From Mucilaginibacter straminoryzae (GTDB lineage Bacteria; Bacteroidota; Bacteroidia; Sphingobacteriales; Sphingobacteriaceae), in NCBI RefSeq assembly GCF_022953055.1, contig NZ_JALJEJ010000001.1:248001-312000 (forward strand): a stretch of DNA of 64,000 bases, read 5' to 3'. Numbering within the stretch: position 1 is the stretch's first letter; every line of letters begins with the position of its first letter. The notes beneath the pieces were generated by a model. The model was not told the origin of the DNA and made no database searches. It saw only the letters and a list, made by a program, of their open reading frames with translations. Below are positions 44,070 through 53,344 of the stretch, piece by piece. Position numbers and translations under genes: made by a program.

Positions 44070-46496
44070 ATGGAAACGTTTATCAAAAGATTTAGTGAAA
44101 TTGGCCTGGGTGACATTGCCGCTGTAGGGGGTAAAAATGCTTCGCTTGGCGAAATGTACCGGTATCTGCGACCCAAAGGCGTACTTGTTTCGGATGGGTT
44201 TGCAATAACTGCCGATGCTTACCGCTACTTTATCAGCGCTAATAAGCTGGAAAAACAGTTACAGGCATTGATGCAAGAACTGGATCGTGAAAACTTTTCT
44301 AACCTAGCCGCGACCGGTGAGAAGGCGAGGGGTTTGATCATGGCCGGAAAAATGCCCGCCGACCTTGGCATGGCCATCACCGACGCCTATGATTACCTGT
44401 TTGAACAGGCAGACCAGGGCGTAGCGGTACGAAGCAGCGCAACTGCCGAAGATCTGCCCGATGCCAGTTTTGCCGGTCAGCACGAGTCTTACTTAAACGT
44501 TCGGGGGCATTGCTCTTTGCTATATGCGGTCAGGAAATGTTTTGCATCGTTATATACAGATCGCGCCATTAAATACCGCGAGGATAAAGGTTTCGACCAT
44601 AACAAAGTATACCTGTCTGTCGGCGTGCAGCAAATGGTCCGTGCAGATAAGGGCTGCTCTGGTGTTGGTTTTACACTCGAGCCGGAATCCGGTTTCCGCG
44701 ATGTGGTTCACATTGCAGGTGTTTGGGGCCTGGGCGAAAATATTGTTCAAGGCACGGTAACGCCGGACGAATTTCTGGTGTTCAAGCCCTCGCTGAAGAA
44801 TAATTTTAAAGCGATTATTCAGAAGAACCTGGGCAGCAAAAGCCTGACCATGGTGTATGCCGACGATGAAAACCGCGAAATAGTTAATAAGGACACTCCC
44901 TGGGAACTGCGCGAAAAGTTTGTGCTCACCGACCGTGAAATTGAGAAGCTGGCCAATTGGGCGCTGCTGATTGAAGAACACTATGGCAAGCCGATGGACT
45001 TTGAGTGGGCGAAGGATGGTTATAACCGCCAGCTTTACCTGATTCAGGCACGTCCGGAAACGGTGCATAGCCGCGAAAAGCTGGTTCAGGTGAAATCATA
45101 CCAGATCAAAGAGAAAGGCGAAGTACTGGTAACCGGCGAAGCGGTGGGTGATGCCATTGCCTGCGGGTATGCGCGTTTGCTTAACTCGCCCGCCGAGGCA
45201 GATAAACTACAGGCCGGTGATATCCTGGTTACAGATAAGACCAGCCCAGACTGGGACCCTATTTTAAAAAAGGTAGCCGGAATTATCACCAACAAGGGAG
45301 GCAGAACCAGCCACGCGGCAATTATTGCACGTGAACTGGGCGCCGTAGCTATTGTGGGGACAGAGAATGCCACTACAGAGATCAAAGATGGCGAGCTGAT
45401 CACCCTGAGCTGCTGCGAAGGGAAAACCGGTAAAGTTTACCGTGATAAGCTAAGCTGGAAGGAAACCGTTACCGATGCAAGTAAAATCCGATTGCCGGAT
45501 ACCGTAAAACCCCAGTTGATCATTGGCGAACCGGATAAGGCTTTCAAATTATCTTTCCTTCCTAATTGTGGCGTGGGGCTCATGCGCCTGGAATTTATCA
45601 TTAGCAATTACGTCAAGGTGCATCCGATGGCGCTGGTTAATTTCGAAAAGGTAACCGATGAAATCGAACGCGTTAAGATTGAGAACCTGACCGGTTCATA
45701 TGACGATAAACGCCAATATTTTGTAGATAAGCTATCGCAGGGTGTCGCAACTATCGCCGCCGCTTTTTATCCGAAAGAAGTGATCGTGCGGATGAGTGAT
45801 TTCAAGACGAACGAGTATGCAGGACTGATCGGCGGCCGGGACTTTGAGCCTGAAGAGGAGAACCCGATGATTGGTTTCAGGGGGGCGTCAAGATATTATA
45901 ACGAACGTTACCGCGAAGGTTTTAAACTGGAGTGTGAGGCCATGAAAGTTGTGCGCGACGACATGGGCCTGACCAACGTGAAGCTGATGATCCCTTTTTG
46001 CCGTACGGTGGACGAGGGAAAGAAAGTTGTGGACCTGATGGCTGCGTACGGCCTCAAACGCGGGAGAAACGGGCTGGAAATATTTGTGATGGCCGAAATA
46101 CCTGCTAATGTGCTGCTGGTAGACGAGTTTGCCGAGGTGTTTGATGGTTTTTCTATTGGCTCTAATGACTTGACCCAGTTGACTTTGGGGATTGACCGTG
46201 ATTCGGCCCTTGTTGCAGATCTGTTTAATGAACAGAATGAAGCCACCACCAAACTAATCGTTGCTTTAATTAAGAAAGCCAATGCCCTTCATAAAAAGGT
46301 GGGTATCTGCGGGCAGGCGCCGAGTGATTCTGAACCCTTTGCCAAATTATTGATCGAAACCGGTATCGATAGCATTGCCTTCAACCCGGATGCCCTTATC
46401 AAAGGGATTGAAAATATCAACAAGGTGCTCGACGCCCGGAAGGAAACCGTATCTGAGGTATTGGAACACGAAAAGACCGGTGCCGTTATCGCTTAA
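44070..46496 (+). CDS. ppsA: Phosphoenolpyruvate synthase
   Basis: Converts pyruvate, ATP and water to PEP, AMP and phosphate for gluconeogenesis. The 808 residues hold the ATP-grasp PPDK N-terminal domain (about 10-345, with VRSSATAEDLPDASFAGQ), the swivelling phosphohistidine domain with His415 (GGRTSHAAII) and the PEP-binding barrel (about 470-795) with GSNDLTQLTLG and catalytic Cys in GICGQAPSD. Length equals the usual 790-810. It stands after the hsp20 terminator; no Crp/Fnr-type site was found directly upstream, so it depends on read-through or another promoter. Confidence 0.96.
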   Translation: METFIKRFSEIGLGDIAAVGGKNASLGEMYRYLRPKGVLVSDGFAITADAYRYFISANKLEKQLQALMQELDRENFSNLAATGEKARGLIMAGKMPADLGMAITDAYDYLFEQADQGVAVRSSATAEDLPDASFAGQHESYLNVRGHCSLLYAVRKCFASLYTDRAIKYREDKGFDHNKVYLSVGVQQMVRADKGCSGVGFTLEPESGFRDVVHIAGVWGLGENIVQGTVTPDEFLVFKPSLKNNFKAIIQKNLGSKSLTMVYADDENREIVNKDTPWELREKFVLTDREIEKLANWALLIEEHYGKPMDFEWAKDGYNRQLYLIQARPETVHSREKLVQVKSYQIKEKGEVLVTGEAVGDAIACGYARLLNSPAEADKLQAGDILVTDKTSPDWDPILKKVAGIITNKGGRTSHAAIIARELGAVAIVGTENATTEIKDGELITLSCCEGKTGKVYRDKLSWKETVTDASKIRLPDTVKPQLIIGEPDKAFKLSFLPNCGVGLMRLEFIISNYVKVHPMALVNFEKVTDEIERVKIENLTGSYDDKRQYFVDKLSQGVATIAAAFYPKEVIVRMSDFKTNEYAGLIGGRDFEPEEENPMIGFRGASRYYNERYREGFKLECEAMKVVRDDMGLTNVKLMIPFCRTVDEGKKVVDLMAAYGLKRGRNGLEIFVMAEIPANVLLVDEFAEVFDGFSIGSNDLTQLTLGIDRDSALVADLFNEQNEATTKLIVALIKKANALHKKVGICGQAPSDSEPFAKLLIETGIDSIAFNPDALIKGIENINKVLDARKETVSEVLEHEKTGAVIA

Positions 46497-46512
46497 CAGA
46501 TGGTAATATATA

Positions 46513-46552
46513 GCATTGCCCGTCAAAAAAAAATGGCGGGCAATGCTGTTTA
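46513..46552 (+). terminator. Rho-independent terminator after ppsA
   Basis: A 10-bp perfect stem (46513-46522 with 46537-46546) around an A-rich loop is followed by a short T run. Confidence 0.8.
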
Positions 46553-46565
46553 ATTAAAATAAAGC

Positions 46566-47945
46566 TTGCTGAAATTTTCTACGCTTTCTGCCTTACTTTT
46601 CATAGCAGTTCACACGGGTTTTAAAGCTGACGCGCAGAACAAAGATTCTATTGCCATAAACCCAACTGGCAATCCTGCTGTTCCGAACCGAAAGCCGGGC
46701 AGAGCCCTTTTACAATTCGGTATGGCCGAAACGCTTCCCTGGGTTTTTGACCGTTACCTAAAAAAGGCAGACTATGCCTATATCTCTGTTGCAACGGCTA
46801 AACGTAATTTAAAACCGGGTAGCTGGACCTGGGACGATGATCCTTTTGAAACCAACCAGTTCGGCCATCCCTATCATGGCAATTACTTTTTTAATGCTTA
46901 CCGAACCAACGGCTATACCTTCTGGCAGTCTGTACCGGCGGCCTTTGCGGGCAGCTATCTCTGGGAAACTTTTGGCGAAAAGCAAAAGCCAGCCCCTAAC
47001 GACTTTATCAATACCGGTTTTGGTGGTGTGGTACTTGGCGAAATGACCTACAGAATTTCTAATCGCCTGGTAAGCAACCACTCGCGGGGATTTAAACGGC
47101 AGCTTACCGAGATCGCAGCCTTATTGATAAACCCTATCAACGGCTTCAACCGCATTGCAGATGGCAAGTGGGGGAAAAGGCCGCGTGAGGCTAAAGATAC
47201 GGACACTACCAGGGTAAAGGCAGAATTTGATCTCGGCGTAAGAAGGATCAACTCCAATACTTCTAACTTTTTAAAGAACAGTAAAGCAGGTTGGTATGGC
47301 CATATCCGCCTCATTTATGGCGAACCTTTCAGCAATTATAAAACGCCGTTCAGCAACATGTATATCAATGCCGGGTTTGGAAAAGACGATAGCTCCAGCG
47401 TAAATATCATCAGTGCTTATGGTTCACTTACCGGGTGGAAGATTTTTCCGAATTCGCGTCATAATCATATCGCCATCCTTTCTGCCAATTATGATTTTAT
47501 TGATAATGAAGCTTTCTTTTACGGCGCTCAAAGTGTAAAGCTGAATATCCTGTCGTCAGGTTCTTTTGGCAGGAAGATCCACCTGACCACTAATTTTGGC
47601 ACGGGGCCTATTCTGCTGGCCGCCGTGCCAGACCCCTATCATCCCCGCGGACGTAATTATGATTATACCTCTGGATGGGGAATATCGGGCATGGGGCTGA
47701 TAAATTTAAATGAAAAGCTTTTTTATACTATTAACTATCGCGGCGGGTGGCTGCTGACGATCAATGGCAACCAGAGCCATTACTTTCTGCATACCCTCTC
47801 CGGCGAATTCAGATACAGATTTTTAAGAGATGTATCGCTATGCGCCGAAACAGGTTATTTTACGTTGGAAGGAAAATACAATCATTTTGATAACGTGAAC
47901 AAACGATACCCTTACATCCGTTTATCTTTACGTTACGAGTTGTAG
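46566..47945 (+). CDS. DUF3943 domain protein
   Basis: 459 residues starting at TTG 46566. A stop lies two codons upstream and no ATG offers an alternative before the signal peptide (about 1-23, ending KADAQ). DUF3943 features are GHPYHGNYFFNAYRTNGY and FWQSVPAAFAGSYLWE (about 99-130), followed by a beta-rich C-terminal half ending in aromatic SLRYEL. That ending and alternating pattern suggest an outer-membrane beta barrel. The function is unknown. It converges with the Mla-type operon, leaving a 6-nt gap. Confidence 0.8.
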   Translation: MLKFSTLSALLFIAVHTGFKADAQNKDSIAINPTGNPAVPNRKPGRALLQFGMAETLPWVFDRYLKKADYAYISVATAKRNLKPGSWTWDDDPFETNQFGHPYHGNYFFNAYRTNGYTFWQSVPAAFAGSYLWETFGEKQKPAPNDFINTGFGGVVLGEMTYRISNRLVSNHSRGFKRQLTEIAALLINPINGFNRIADGKWGKRPREAKDTDTTRVKAEFDLGVRRINSNTSNFLKNSKAGWYGHIRLIYGEPFSNYKTPFSNMYINAGFGKDDSSSVNIISAYGSLTGWKIFPNSRHNHIAILSANYDFIDNEAFFYGAQSVKLNILSSGSFGRKIHLTTNFGTGPILLAAVPDPYHPRGRNYDYTSGWGISGMGLINLNEKLFYTINYRGGWLLTINGNQSHYFLHTLSGEFRYRFLRDVSLCAETGYFTLEGKYNHFDNVNKRYPYIRLSLRYEL

Positions 47946-47951
47946 GGATGT

Positions 47952-48917
47952 TTACTGCCTGGCTTTCTGTAGTTTTTCCTGCTTTTTAAAATAGCCGCGC
48001 AACAGGAAATTATGTTTCAGGGCTTCCATATTCTGGTTAAAACCGTCGGTGCCTTTTTGGATGTTTTCCAGGCTTTTTCTAACGTTAGCTGCGGCTGAGG
48101 TATCATTCAGCAGTTTCAAAACCCCGTTATCTGCATTGACATTCTGCACCACCTGGTTTAACTGAACTGCCAGGCGGTTTACTTCTGTACTGGTTGCTTT
48201 AACGTGCACCATAGTGGTTTTAAGGTCTGCGGCAAAACCGGTATCGCTCAATAAAAGACCCGCTGCTCCTTTTCCCCGTTTGGTTTGTGTGATCAGCTGG
48301 TCAAGGTTGCGGGTCATTTCCCGGGCATTGGCGGTGGTTTTTGTGATGTTATTAAGCGATGCACGGATATTGCTTGCGGTTGAACTATCATTCAGTACAT
48401 CCCATATCTTGCTATCGTTGATCTTTGCAACGGTAGTTTTTAACGCGCCCGATACAACGGCAAAGTTATTGTTGGTTTGCGACAACGTTTGCAGCATTTC
48501 ATCAGTGCCGATAACTCTTTTTACGGCCAGCTGGTCGCCGTTTTCAATCAGTGCAGCTTTTTTGTTAACAGCAGAGATGTTAACCACCTTTTCGCCCATC
48601 AGGCCTTCGGTGCCAATAACTGCAAGGGCATTTTTACGGATATAGGGTTTAAATTTCTTATCCATCAGCAGGGTTACCTCCATGGTAGTATCGTTGATGA
48701 TATTTATTTCATCTACAGTACCGGCCTGTATCCCGGCATAGAGCACATTGCCGCCTTCCATTAATCCGTTAAGGTTTTGAAAGCGAACGCGAAGCGTAAA
48801 CCCCGAACCGAAAAGGTTGCGGTTCTTCCCGATCAGGTAAAAGCTCAATATCAATACAAAAAGTCCCGTGAGTACAAATACGCCAAGCTTTATGTTATTT
48901 TCTCCCTGGTTGTTCAT
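47952..48917 (-). CDS. MlaD-type MCE lipid-transport protein
   Basis: 321 residues from ATG 48917 (MNNQGENN). An in-frame ATG 20 codons earlier lies inside the upstream ATPase gene and adds a polar, Thr-rich tail, so the shorter start is preferred. One N-terminal membrane helix (about 11-30) precedes the MCE domain (about 39-115, with GLMEGGNVLYAGIQAGTV and LMGEKVVNI) and a long helical tail. It carries phospholipid between membranes as the substrate-binding subunit of the ABC transporter encoded upstream. Confidence 0.9.
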   Translation of the reverse strand: MNNQGENNIKLGVFVLTGLFVLILSFYLIGKNRNLFGSGFTLRVRFQNLNGLMEGGNVLYAGIQAGTVDEINIINDTTMEVTLLMDKKFKPYIRKNALAVIGTEGLMGEKVVNISAVNKKAALIENGDQLAVKRVIGTDEMLQTLSQTNNNFAVVSGALKTTVAKINDSKIWDVLNDSSTASNIRASLNNITKTTANAREMTRNLDQLITQTKRGKGAAGLLLSDTGFAADLKTTMVHVKATSTEVNRLAVQLNQVVQNVNADNGVLKLLNDTSAAANVRKSLENIQKGTDGFNQNMEALKHNFLLRGYFKKQEKLQKARQ

Positions 48918-48924
48918 GGTGTTT

Positions 48925-49704
48925 TTATTCAAAAAATTGTTTGATGTTGTTGTCTTCTGCGCTTTCCAGCTCGTCATAACTGCCCGTGATGTAACATTGC
49001 CCGTTAAGCAGCAGCGCTACCCTGTCGGCCGTCTTCTTTACACACTTCATGTCATGTGAAATAATGATAGAAGAGGTATGGTATTTCCTTTGCAGTTTTA
49101 CAATCAGTTCATCTATTTCACGTGCGGTAACTGGGTCAAGGCCAGAGGTCGGCTCATCATAAAGAATGATCTCTGGTTTAAGGATCATGGTGCGGGCAAG
49201 GGCAATACGTTTGGCCATGCCGCCGGATAGCTCTGCGGGCATCATCTGCGCGGTATAGGCTAAACCCACGTTTTCCAGGGCTTCTTTTACCATGTCTTCT
49301 ACCTCGGCTTCCGTCACCTCCAGCCAATGGCGGCGTAAAGAGAACTCGAGGTTTTCGCGCACGGTCATGGAATCATAAAGCGCGTTGCTTTGAAAAAGAA
49401 ACCCTACCCGGGCACGCAGGCGGTCTAACTGCTGGTGATCCATCTGTGCAACATCATCGCCGAATACCTTTACTGTACCCTTATCCGGTTTAAGCAAACC
49501 GATGATGCACTTGATCAATACAGATTTACCGGAACCAGATTTGCCGAGCACCACCAGGTTTTCTTCTTTGCCGAGCGTGATGCTGAAGTCTTTAAGCACC
49601 TTGTTATCCCCAAAGCTTTTAAAGACATGGCTGATCTCTATCAGCGCCTGTTCTGCCTGGGTTTCTGTTACTGCCGACGGGTATGTTGTTGTTTCCATCG
49701 CCAT
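48925..49704 (-). CDS. MlaF-type ABC transporter ATP-binding protein
   Basis: 259 residues with Walker A GKSGSGKS (about 55-62), signature LSGGMAKRIALA and Walker B ILYDEPTSGLDP. The close match of the signature and of the His-loop SIIISHDMK to MlaF-type ATPases fits the flanking permease and MCE genes. Its ATG overlaps the permease stop by one base, and the MCE gene begins 7 nt after its stop, so all three are co-translated. Confidence 0.94.
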   Translation of the reverse strand: MAMETTTYPSAVTETQAEQALIEISHVFKSFGDNKVLKDFSITLGKEENLVVLGKSGSGKSVLIKCIIGLLKPDKGTVKVFGDDVAQMDHQQLDRLRARVGFLFQSNALYDSMTVRENLEFSLRRHWLEVTEAEVEDMVKEALENVGLAYTAQMMPAELSGGMAKRIALARTMILKPEIILYDEPTSGLDPVTAREIDELIVKLQRKYHTSSIIISHDMKCVKKTADRVALLLNGQCYITGSYDELESAEDNNIKQFFE

Positions 49705-50474
49705 TAGTTTAAACCTAAAAGGTCTGTCACCTGTACCACCAGCAGGTCGATGATGAAGATGATCACTGATGACAGCACCACGGCACTATTAGCCGAACTG
49801 CCCACTCCCCGCGTGCCTTTATTAGAATTATAGCCTTTGTAACAACCCACCATGCCAACGGCAAAGCCAAATAAAAAGGTCTTGATAAAGGCCGGGGTAA
49901 GGTCGCCGTATTGCAGGTTTTGAAATATCTGGGTAAAAAACAACCGGAAACTGGTAACGGCTTTAATATTAACGCCGATGTAAGCGCCGAACAGGCCGAT
50001 GGCATCACTCAGAACAGTAAGTATCGGCAGCATCAATGTTGCTGCAAGAACGCGCGTAGCAACCAGGTATTTGTAAGGGTTGGTGCCGCTTACCTCCATG
50101 GCATCTATCTGTTCTGTCACTTTCATAGAGCCCAACTCGGCGCCGATGCTGCTGCCAATCTTACCCGCAAAGATGAGGGCGGTAATTACCGGGCCTATTT
50201 CGCGCACAATAGCAATACCTACCATCATGGGTAGTTTAGATTCTACACCATAGTAAACCAGCGAGGGCCGCAATTGCATGGTAAGCACTAGGCCCATAAT
50301 AAACCCGGTAAGGCCGATAAGAGAAAAAGATCTGTAACCAATGGAATAACATTGAGACAAGAACTCGCGGACCTCGTAAGGCGGTTTGCTGGTTACTGAA
50401 AACAGCTGTCCTGTAAACCGGGCGATGCCGCCGGTTTCATTTAAAAACTCCCGTGTTTTGGTTGATGTAGCCAT
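49704..50474 (-). CDS. MlaE-type ABC transporter permease
   Basis: 256 residues with five or so membrane helices and the MlaE hallmarks: GFIMGLVLTMQ, AIVREIGPVITALIFAGKIGSS and a conserved ELGSMKVTEQIDAMEVSG coupling region. It is the first gene of the three-gene lipid-transport operon, with a promoter and a Crp/Fnr-type site in the divergent region shared with the HdeD gene. Confidence 0.95.
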   Translation of the reverse strand: MATSTKTREFLNETGGIARFTGQLFSVTSKPPYEVREFLSQCYSIGYRSFSLIGLTGFIMGLVLTMQLRPSLVYYGVESKLPMMVGIAIVREIGPVITALIFAGKIGSSIGAELGSMKVTEQIDAMEVSGTNPYKYLVATRVLAATLMLPILTVLSDAIGLFGAYIGVNIKAVTSFRLFFTQIFQNLQYGDLTPAFIKTFLFGFAVGMVGCYKGYNSNKGTRGVGSSANSAVVLSSVIIFIIDLLVVQVTDLLGLN

Positions 50475-50513
50475 CGTAACTGTATAGGGTGTAAGTGAGC
50501 CTTCCGGCTGTTA

Positions 50514-50609
50514 CAATGATCGGCTGGCGCAAGCGGAAAATGGTTGATACGCCTCATGGTTCGATGTGATATAGATCATTTATCGCTATGAATGAGGGTG
50601 TTAGCTTTG
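50514..50609. promoter_or_regulatory. Two Crp/Fnr-type sites between mla operon and hdeD-like gene
   Basis: Site 1 TGATACGCCTCA (50545-50556, centre 50550.5) faces GATCATTG (50521-50514, minus strand). Site 2 TGATATAGATCA (50567-50578, centre 50572.5) faces TAGCTTTG (50602-50609), a perfect TAnnTTTG box. Both have the conserved 33.5-bp spacing. The sites are 22 bp apart, about two helical turns, so two dimers could bind side by side. Confidence 0.72.
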
Positions 50610-50623
50610 GGTAAAAATTAACT

Positions 50624-51196
50624 ATGTCAACTTTTGCCTATCAAACAATCCGGAATACGGCCAAACACTGGTGGCTGGTATTAACCGGTGGCGTCGTTCT
50701 TACCCTGTTGGGTATCTGGATGCTTGTTTTTCCCGTACAATCTTATATTTCGCTAAGCTTTGCCTTTGCGTTGGTGATTCTTACCGCGGGCGTTTTCGAG
50801 TTTACGTTTGCAGTGTTTAACTTAACCGCAAAAGGATGGGGACTAACCTTACTGAGCGGTCTGGCAGATTTATTTATCGGTGGTTACCTGTATAGCCATC
50901 CCGCAATCACCATGACGTTGCTGCCATTTATCTTGGGCTTCTGGCTATTGTTCAGGGGGATATTAGCCATATGGGGCGCCTGGGGTGTAAAATCCTTTGG
51001 TTTTGACGATTGGGCCTGGCTGATGCTGGTGGGTATCGCTATTGTTCTTTTCGCCATTGTCGTACTAACCAATCCCTTATTCGGTGCATTGAATATTGTG
51101 ATCTGGACGGGTGTTGCTTTTGTTTCAGCAGGGGCATTCAGGATTTACCTGTCGTTTAAACTCCGTGATTTAAAGAACAGGCTGCCTGGTCATTAA
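50624..51196 (+). CDS. HdeD family (DUF308) membrane protein
   Basis: 190 residues with six membrane helices in three pairs of the DUF308 repeat, each with the motif W-x-x-x-L-x-G (about 16-60, 70-115, 128-180). HdeD in enteric bacteria is linked to acid resistance at high cell density; its molecular role is unknown. It has the strongest -7 box of the stress set and its own terminator. Confidence 0.9.
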   Translation: MSTFAYQTIRNTAKHWWLVLTGGVVLTLLGIWMLVFPVQSYISLSFAFALVILTAGVFEFTFAVFNLTAKGWGLTLLSGLADLFIGGYLYSHPAITMTLLPFILGFWLLFRGILAIWGAWGVKSFGFDDWAWLMLVGIAIVLFAIVVLTNPLFGALNIVIWTGVAFVSAGAFRIYLSFKLRDLKNRLPGH

Positions 51197-51232
51197 AACA
51201 TTTTTTTCTGATAATATCTGTATGAGTTGGTG

Positions 51233-51262
51233 AAGCCTGCCCGATTTTGGGCAGGCTTTTTA
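51233..51262 (+). terminator. Rho-independent terminator after the hdeD-like gene
   Basis: A perfect 10-bp stem AAGCCTGCCC/GGGCAGGCTT (51233-51242, 51249-51258) with a 6-nt loop is followed by TTT. Confidence 0.88.
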
Positions 51263-51316
51263 GTGTTGGAACCAGGCTTTGTGAGTGCCGTTTACTTTCC
51301 ACAACGATCTTTTTGA

Positions 51317-51499
51317 TTACCTCGCTGCGGCCGTTTTTGCCTTTTCTGCCTGCTGCGTTTCTTCGGTATGTTCATCAACTTGAATTCCTTTTACACGATA
51401 AGCGTAAGGGAACAGGCAAGATTGCTCGGTTAGGCTGGGGCAAGCCGTGCCTTTATTAATCTGGTTGTACTTGCCTTTAAATTTCTTCAGATAAGTCAT
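51317..51499 (-). CDS. Possible small protein downstream of usp
   Basis: A 60-codon frame starting 19 nt after the stop of the minus-strand usp gene. The product has a basic N-terminus (MTYLKKFKGKY), two Cys and a charged Ala/Lys tail. No family, signal peptide or membrane helix is seen. Its position makes co-transcription possible, but the frame may be chance. Confidence 0.3.
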   Translation of the reverse strand: MTYLKKFKGKYNQINKGTACPSLTEQSCLFPYAYRVKGIQVDEHTEETQQAEKAKTAAAR

Positions 51500-51518
51500 T
51501 TGATAAAGGTGTTTAGCG

Positions 51519-52379
51519 TTAGTGAATTTCCGGGTATATTAACAAAGGCATCTGGTGATTACTGATCATGTCCATGCAGGGCTGCTGGTTAAATAGGCGC
51601 CATAAGAAAGCATGCTTTTTGTGTACCATGGCAAGTAACCCCACGTGGTGCTTTTGGTTATATTGCTCTAATTGGTGGGTAACATCTTCTCCAAAAATGG
51701 TTTGATAGCTTATGTTCTTTATTTTTAATGCTGCTACCTGCTCCCTGAAACGCGCTATTGCTGCTTCTTCTCTTAAATCGGGTACTAAGGCAGGCTCCAT
51801 CACATGGACGATCTGAATATCAAAATGCAGCAGCCCCACAATTTCAGCAAGAGCACCGATTGCTTTTAAATCACCGGCTGCCAGATCTGTTGCAAAGGTA
51901 ACCCTGGTGATTTTATCAAAATGCATTTTATGCGGCACGATCATCACCGGGAGGTGTATATGGTTTATAACCGCTTTAATACTATCCCCTAACAAAAAGG
52001 GCATGTCTGTTTTGGTTCTTCCACCCATTACCACCAACCCCACATGGTGCGAATGGATAAGTGTTGTTACCGAATCTGCAAGCCCACCATATTCGCACAA
52101 AGTTTTAATCACCGGTTTCCCCGGTTCAAAGTCCGAAGTTTTCAAGTGGTTCTCTAATCTTTCCAGTTCCTTTTGCAGTTGTTGTTTACTGCTGTTCTGC
52201 ACTAAAAAATATTCCTGCATTTGCCAGTTGGCAGCCTCGTCTGATGGCAGCATCGGGACGGTTACAAAAGTATTCAGCAGTAAAACGTTTGCTTTTATTT
52301 TGCCCGCCATAGCAATTGCTGCATCGGCAGCGTACTGCGCGGTTTCAGAGAAATCTGTAAGCACCAGGATGGTTTTCAT
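51519..52379 (-). CDS. Universal stress protein, tandem UspA domains
   Basis: 286 residues with two UspA folds. The first begins MKTILVLTDFSETAQYA. Its nucleotide loop (VMGGRTKTDMPFLLGDS) departs from G-x2-G-x9-G-S at the second Gly, so ATP binding is doubtful. The second ends NHQMPLLIYPEIH. It is divergent from the SDR gene, with one Crp/Fnr-type site facing each. Confidence 0.9.
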   Translation of the reverse strand: MKTILVLTDFSETAQYAADAAIAMAGKIKANVLLLNTFVTVPMLPSDEAANWQMQEYFLVQNSSKQQLQKELERLENHLKTSDFEPGKPVIKTLCEYGGLADSVTTLIHSHHVGLVVMGGRTKTDMPFLLGDSIKAVINHIHLPVMIVPHKMHFDKITRVTFATDLAAGDLKAIGALAEIVGLLHFDIQIVHVMEPALVPDLREEAAIARFREQVAALKIKNISYQTIFGEDVTHQLEQYNQKHHVGLLAMVHKKHAFLWRLFNQQPCMDMISNHQMPLLIYPEIH

Positions 52380-52397
52380 GGATTAAGTGTTTTTAAC

Positions 52398-52515
52398 ACA
52401 AGGTCTTATTTTACAGTTGGTTAAATAATGATGAGGGTCATTGCGGCGCGTGTTTAGCCTCATGTAATGACGTGAGGAAGATCATGTAGGATTGGGCTGC
52501 CAGGTGCCAGTTTTG
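52398..52515. promoter_or_regulatory. Two Crp/Fnr-type sites between usp and SDR genes
   Basis: Site 1 TGATGAGGGTCA (52429-52440, centre 52434.5) faces GACCTTGT on the minus strand (52405-52398). Site 2 TGAGGAAGATCA (52473-52484, centre 52478.5) faces CAGTTTTG (52508-52515), with TTTG exactly 33.5 bp away. The sites are 44 bp (about four turns) apart. Confidence 0.7.
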
Positions 52516-52544
52516 TTATCAGAAACATACACCAATAGACCGTT

Positions 52545-53303
52545 ATGAAAACCCTTGAAAACAAAGTAGCGCTGGTAACCGGTGCGGGATCTGGAATAGG
52601 CAAAGCCATTGCCGAACTTTTTGCGCAGGAAGGTGCAAGTGTTATGCTGGCAGATGTACATCAGCAGAATATTGAAGCGGTAGCCAATGCTATTACAGCT
52701 AAGGGCGGCCGGGCGATGTGTTACGCGGCTGACATAGGTAACGAGGTAGATGTGCAATTGCTGATAGACTATACCTGCCGGATGTATAAGACCCTGGACA
52801 TTCTGGTAAATAACGCCGGTGTGATGGATTCTTTTACCCCGGTTGCAGAAGTAACTAACGGACTATGGAACAAGGTGATCAATACTAATCTTACCGGTCC
52901 GTTCTACACTTCAAGGGCTGCCATCAGGTTGTTCCTGGAAAAGGGCAGCGGCAACATTGTCAATATCGCTTCCATTGGCGGGTTGTTCGGCGGGCGCGCA
53001 GGAGTAGCCTATACCGCTTCTAAACATGGCCTTATCGGGCTCACCAAGAATATCGGCTACCAGTATGCCGAAAAAAATATCCGCTGTAATGCCATTGCTC
53101 CGGGAGGCGTTAGCACCAACATTGTGCAGGGGATGGAAGTTGATCCGTTCGGATTTGAACGAATGAACGCTGGAACAGCTAATGTTACCCGCCAGGCAGA
53201 TCCCATGGAAATTGCAGATGTAGCCTTGTACCTGGCTTCTGATCAATCAAGCTTTATTAACGGTGCTGTAGTTACTGCCGATGGCGGATGGACGGCCTAC
53301 TAA
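52545..53303 (+). CDS. SDR family NAD(P)-dependent oxidoreductase
   Basis: 252 residues of the classical short-chain dehydrogenase family. Cofactor motif TGAGSGIG (11-18), NNAG (about 89-92) and catalytic Ser-Tyr-x3-Lys (NIASIGG, YTASKHG) are intact, and Asp37 (LADVHQ) after strand 2 favours NAD over NADP. The substrate is unknown. It heads a probable operon with a usp (41 nt) and yceI-like gene (28 nt). Confidence 0.92.
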   Translation: MKTLENKVALVTGAGSGIGKAIAELFAQEGASVMLADVHQQNIEAVANAITAKGGRAMCYAADIGNEVDVQLLIDYTCRMYKTLDILVNNAGVMDSFTPVAEVTNGLWNKVINTNLTGPFYTSRAAIRLFLEKGSGNIVNIASIGGLFGGRAGVAYTASKHGLIGLTKNIGYQYAEKNIRCNAIAPGGVSTNIVQGMEVDPFGFERMNAGTANVTRQADPMEIADVALYLASDQSSFINGAVVTADGGWTAY

Positions 53304-53344
53304 CCTAAACCCTTAACCAACCCGGAAAAGGAGTAAATAAATAT

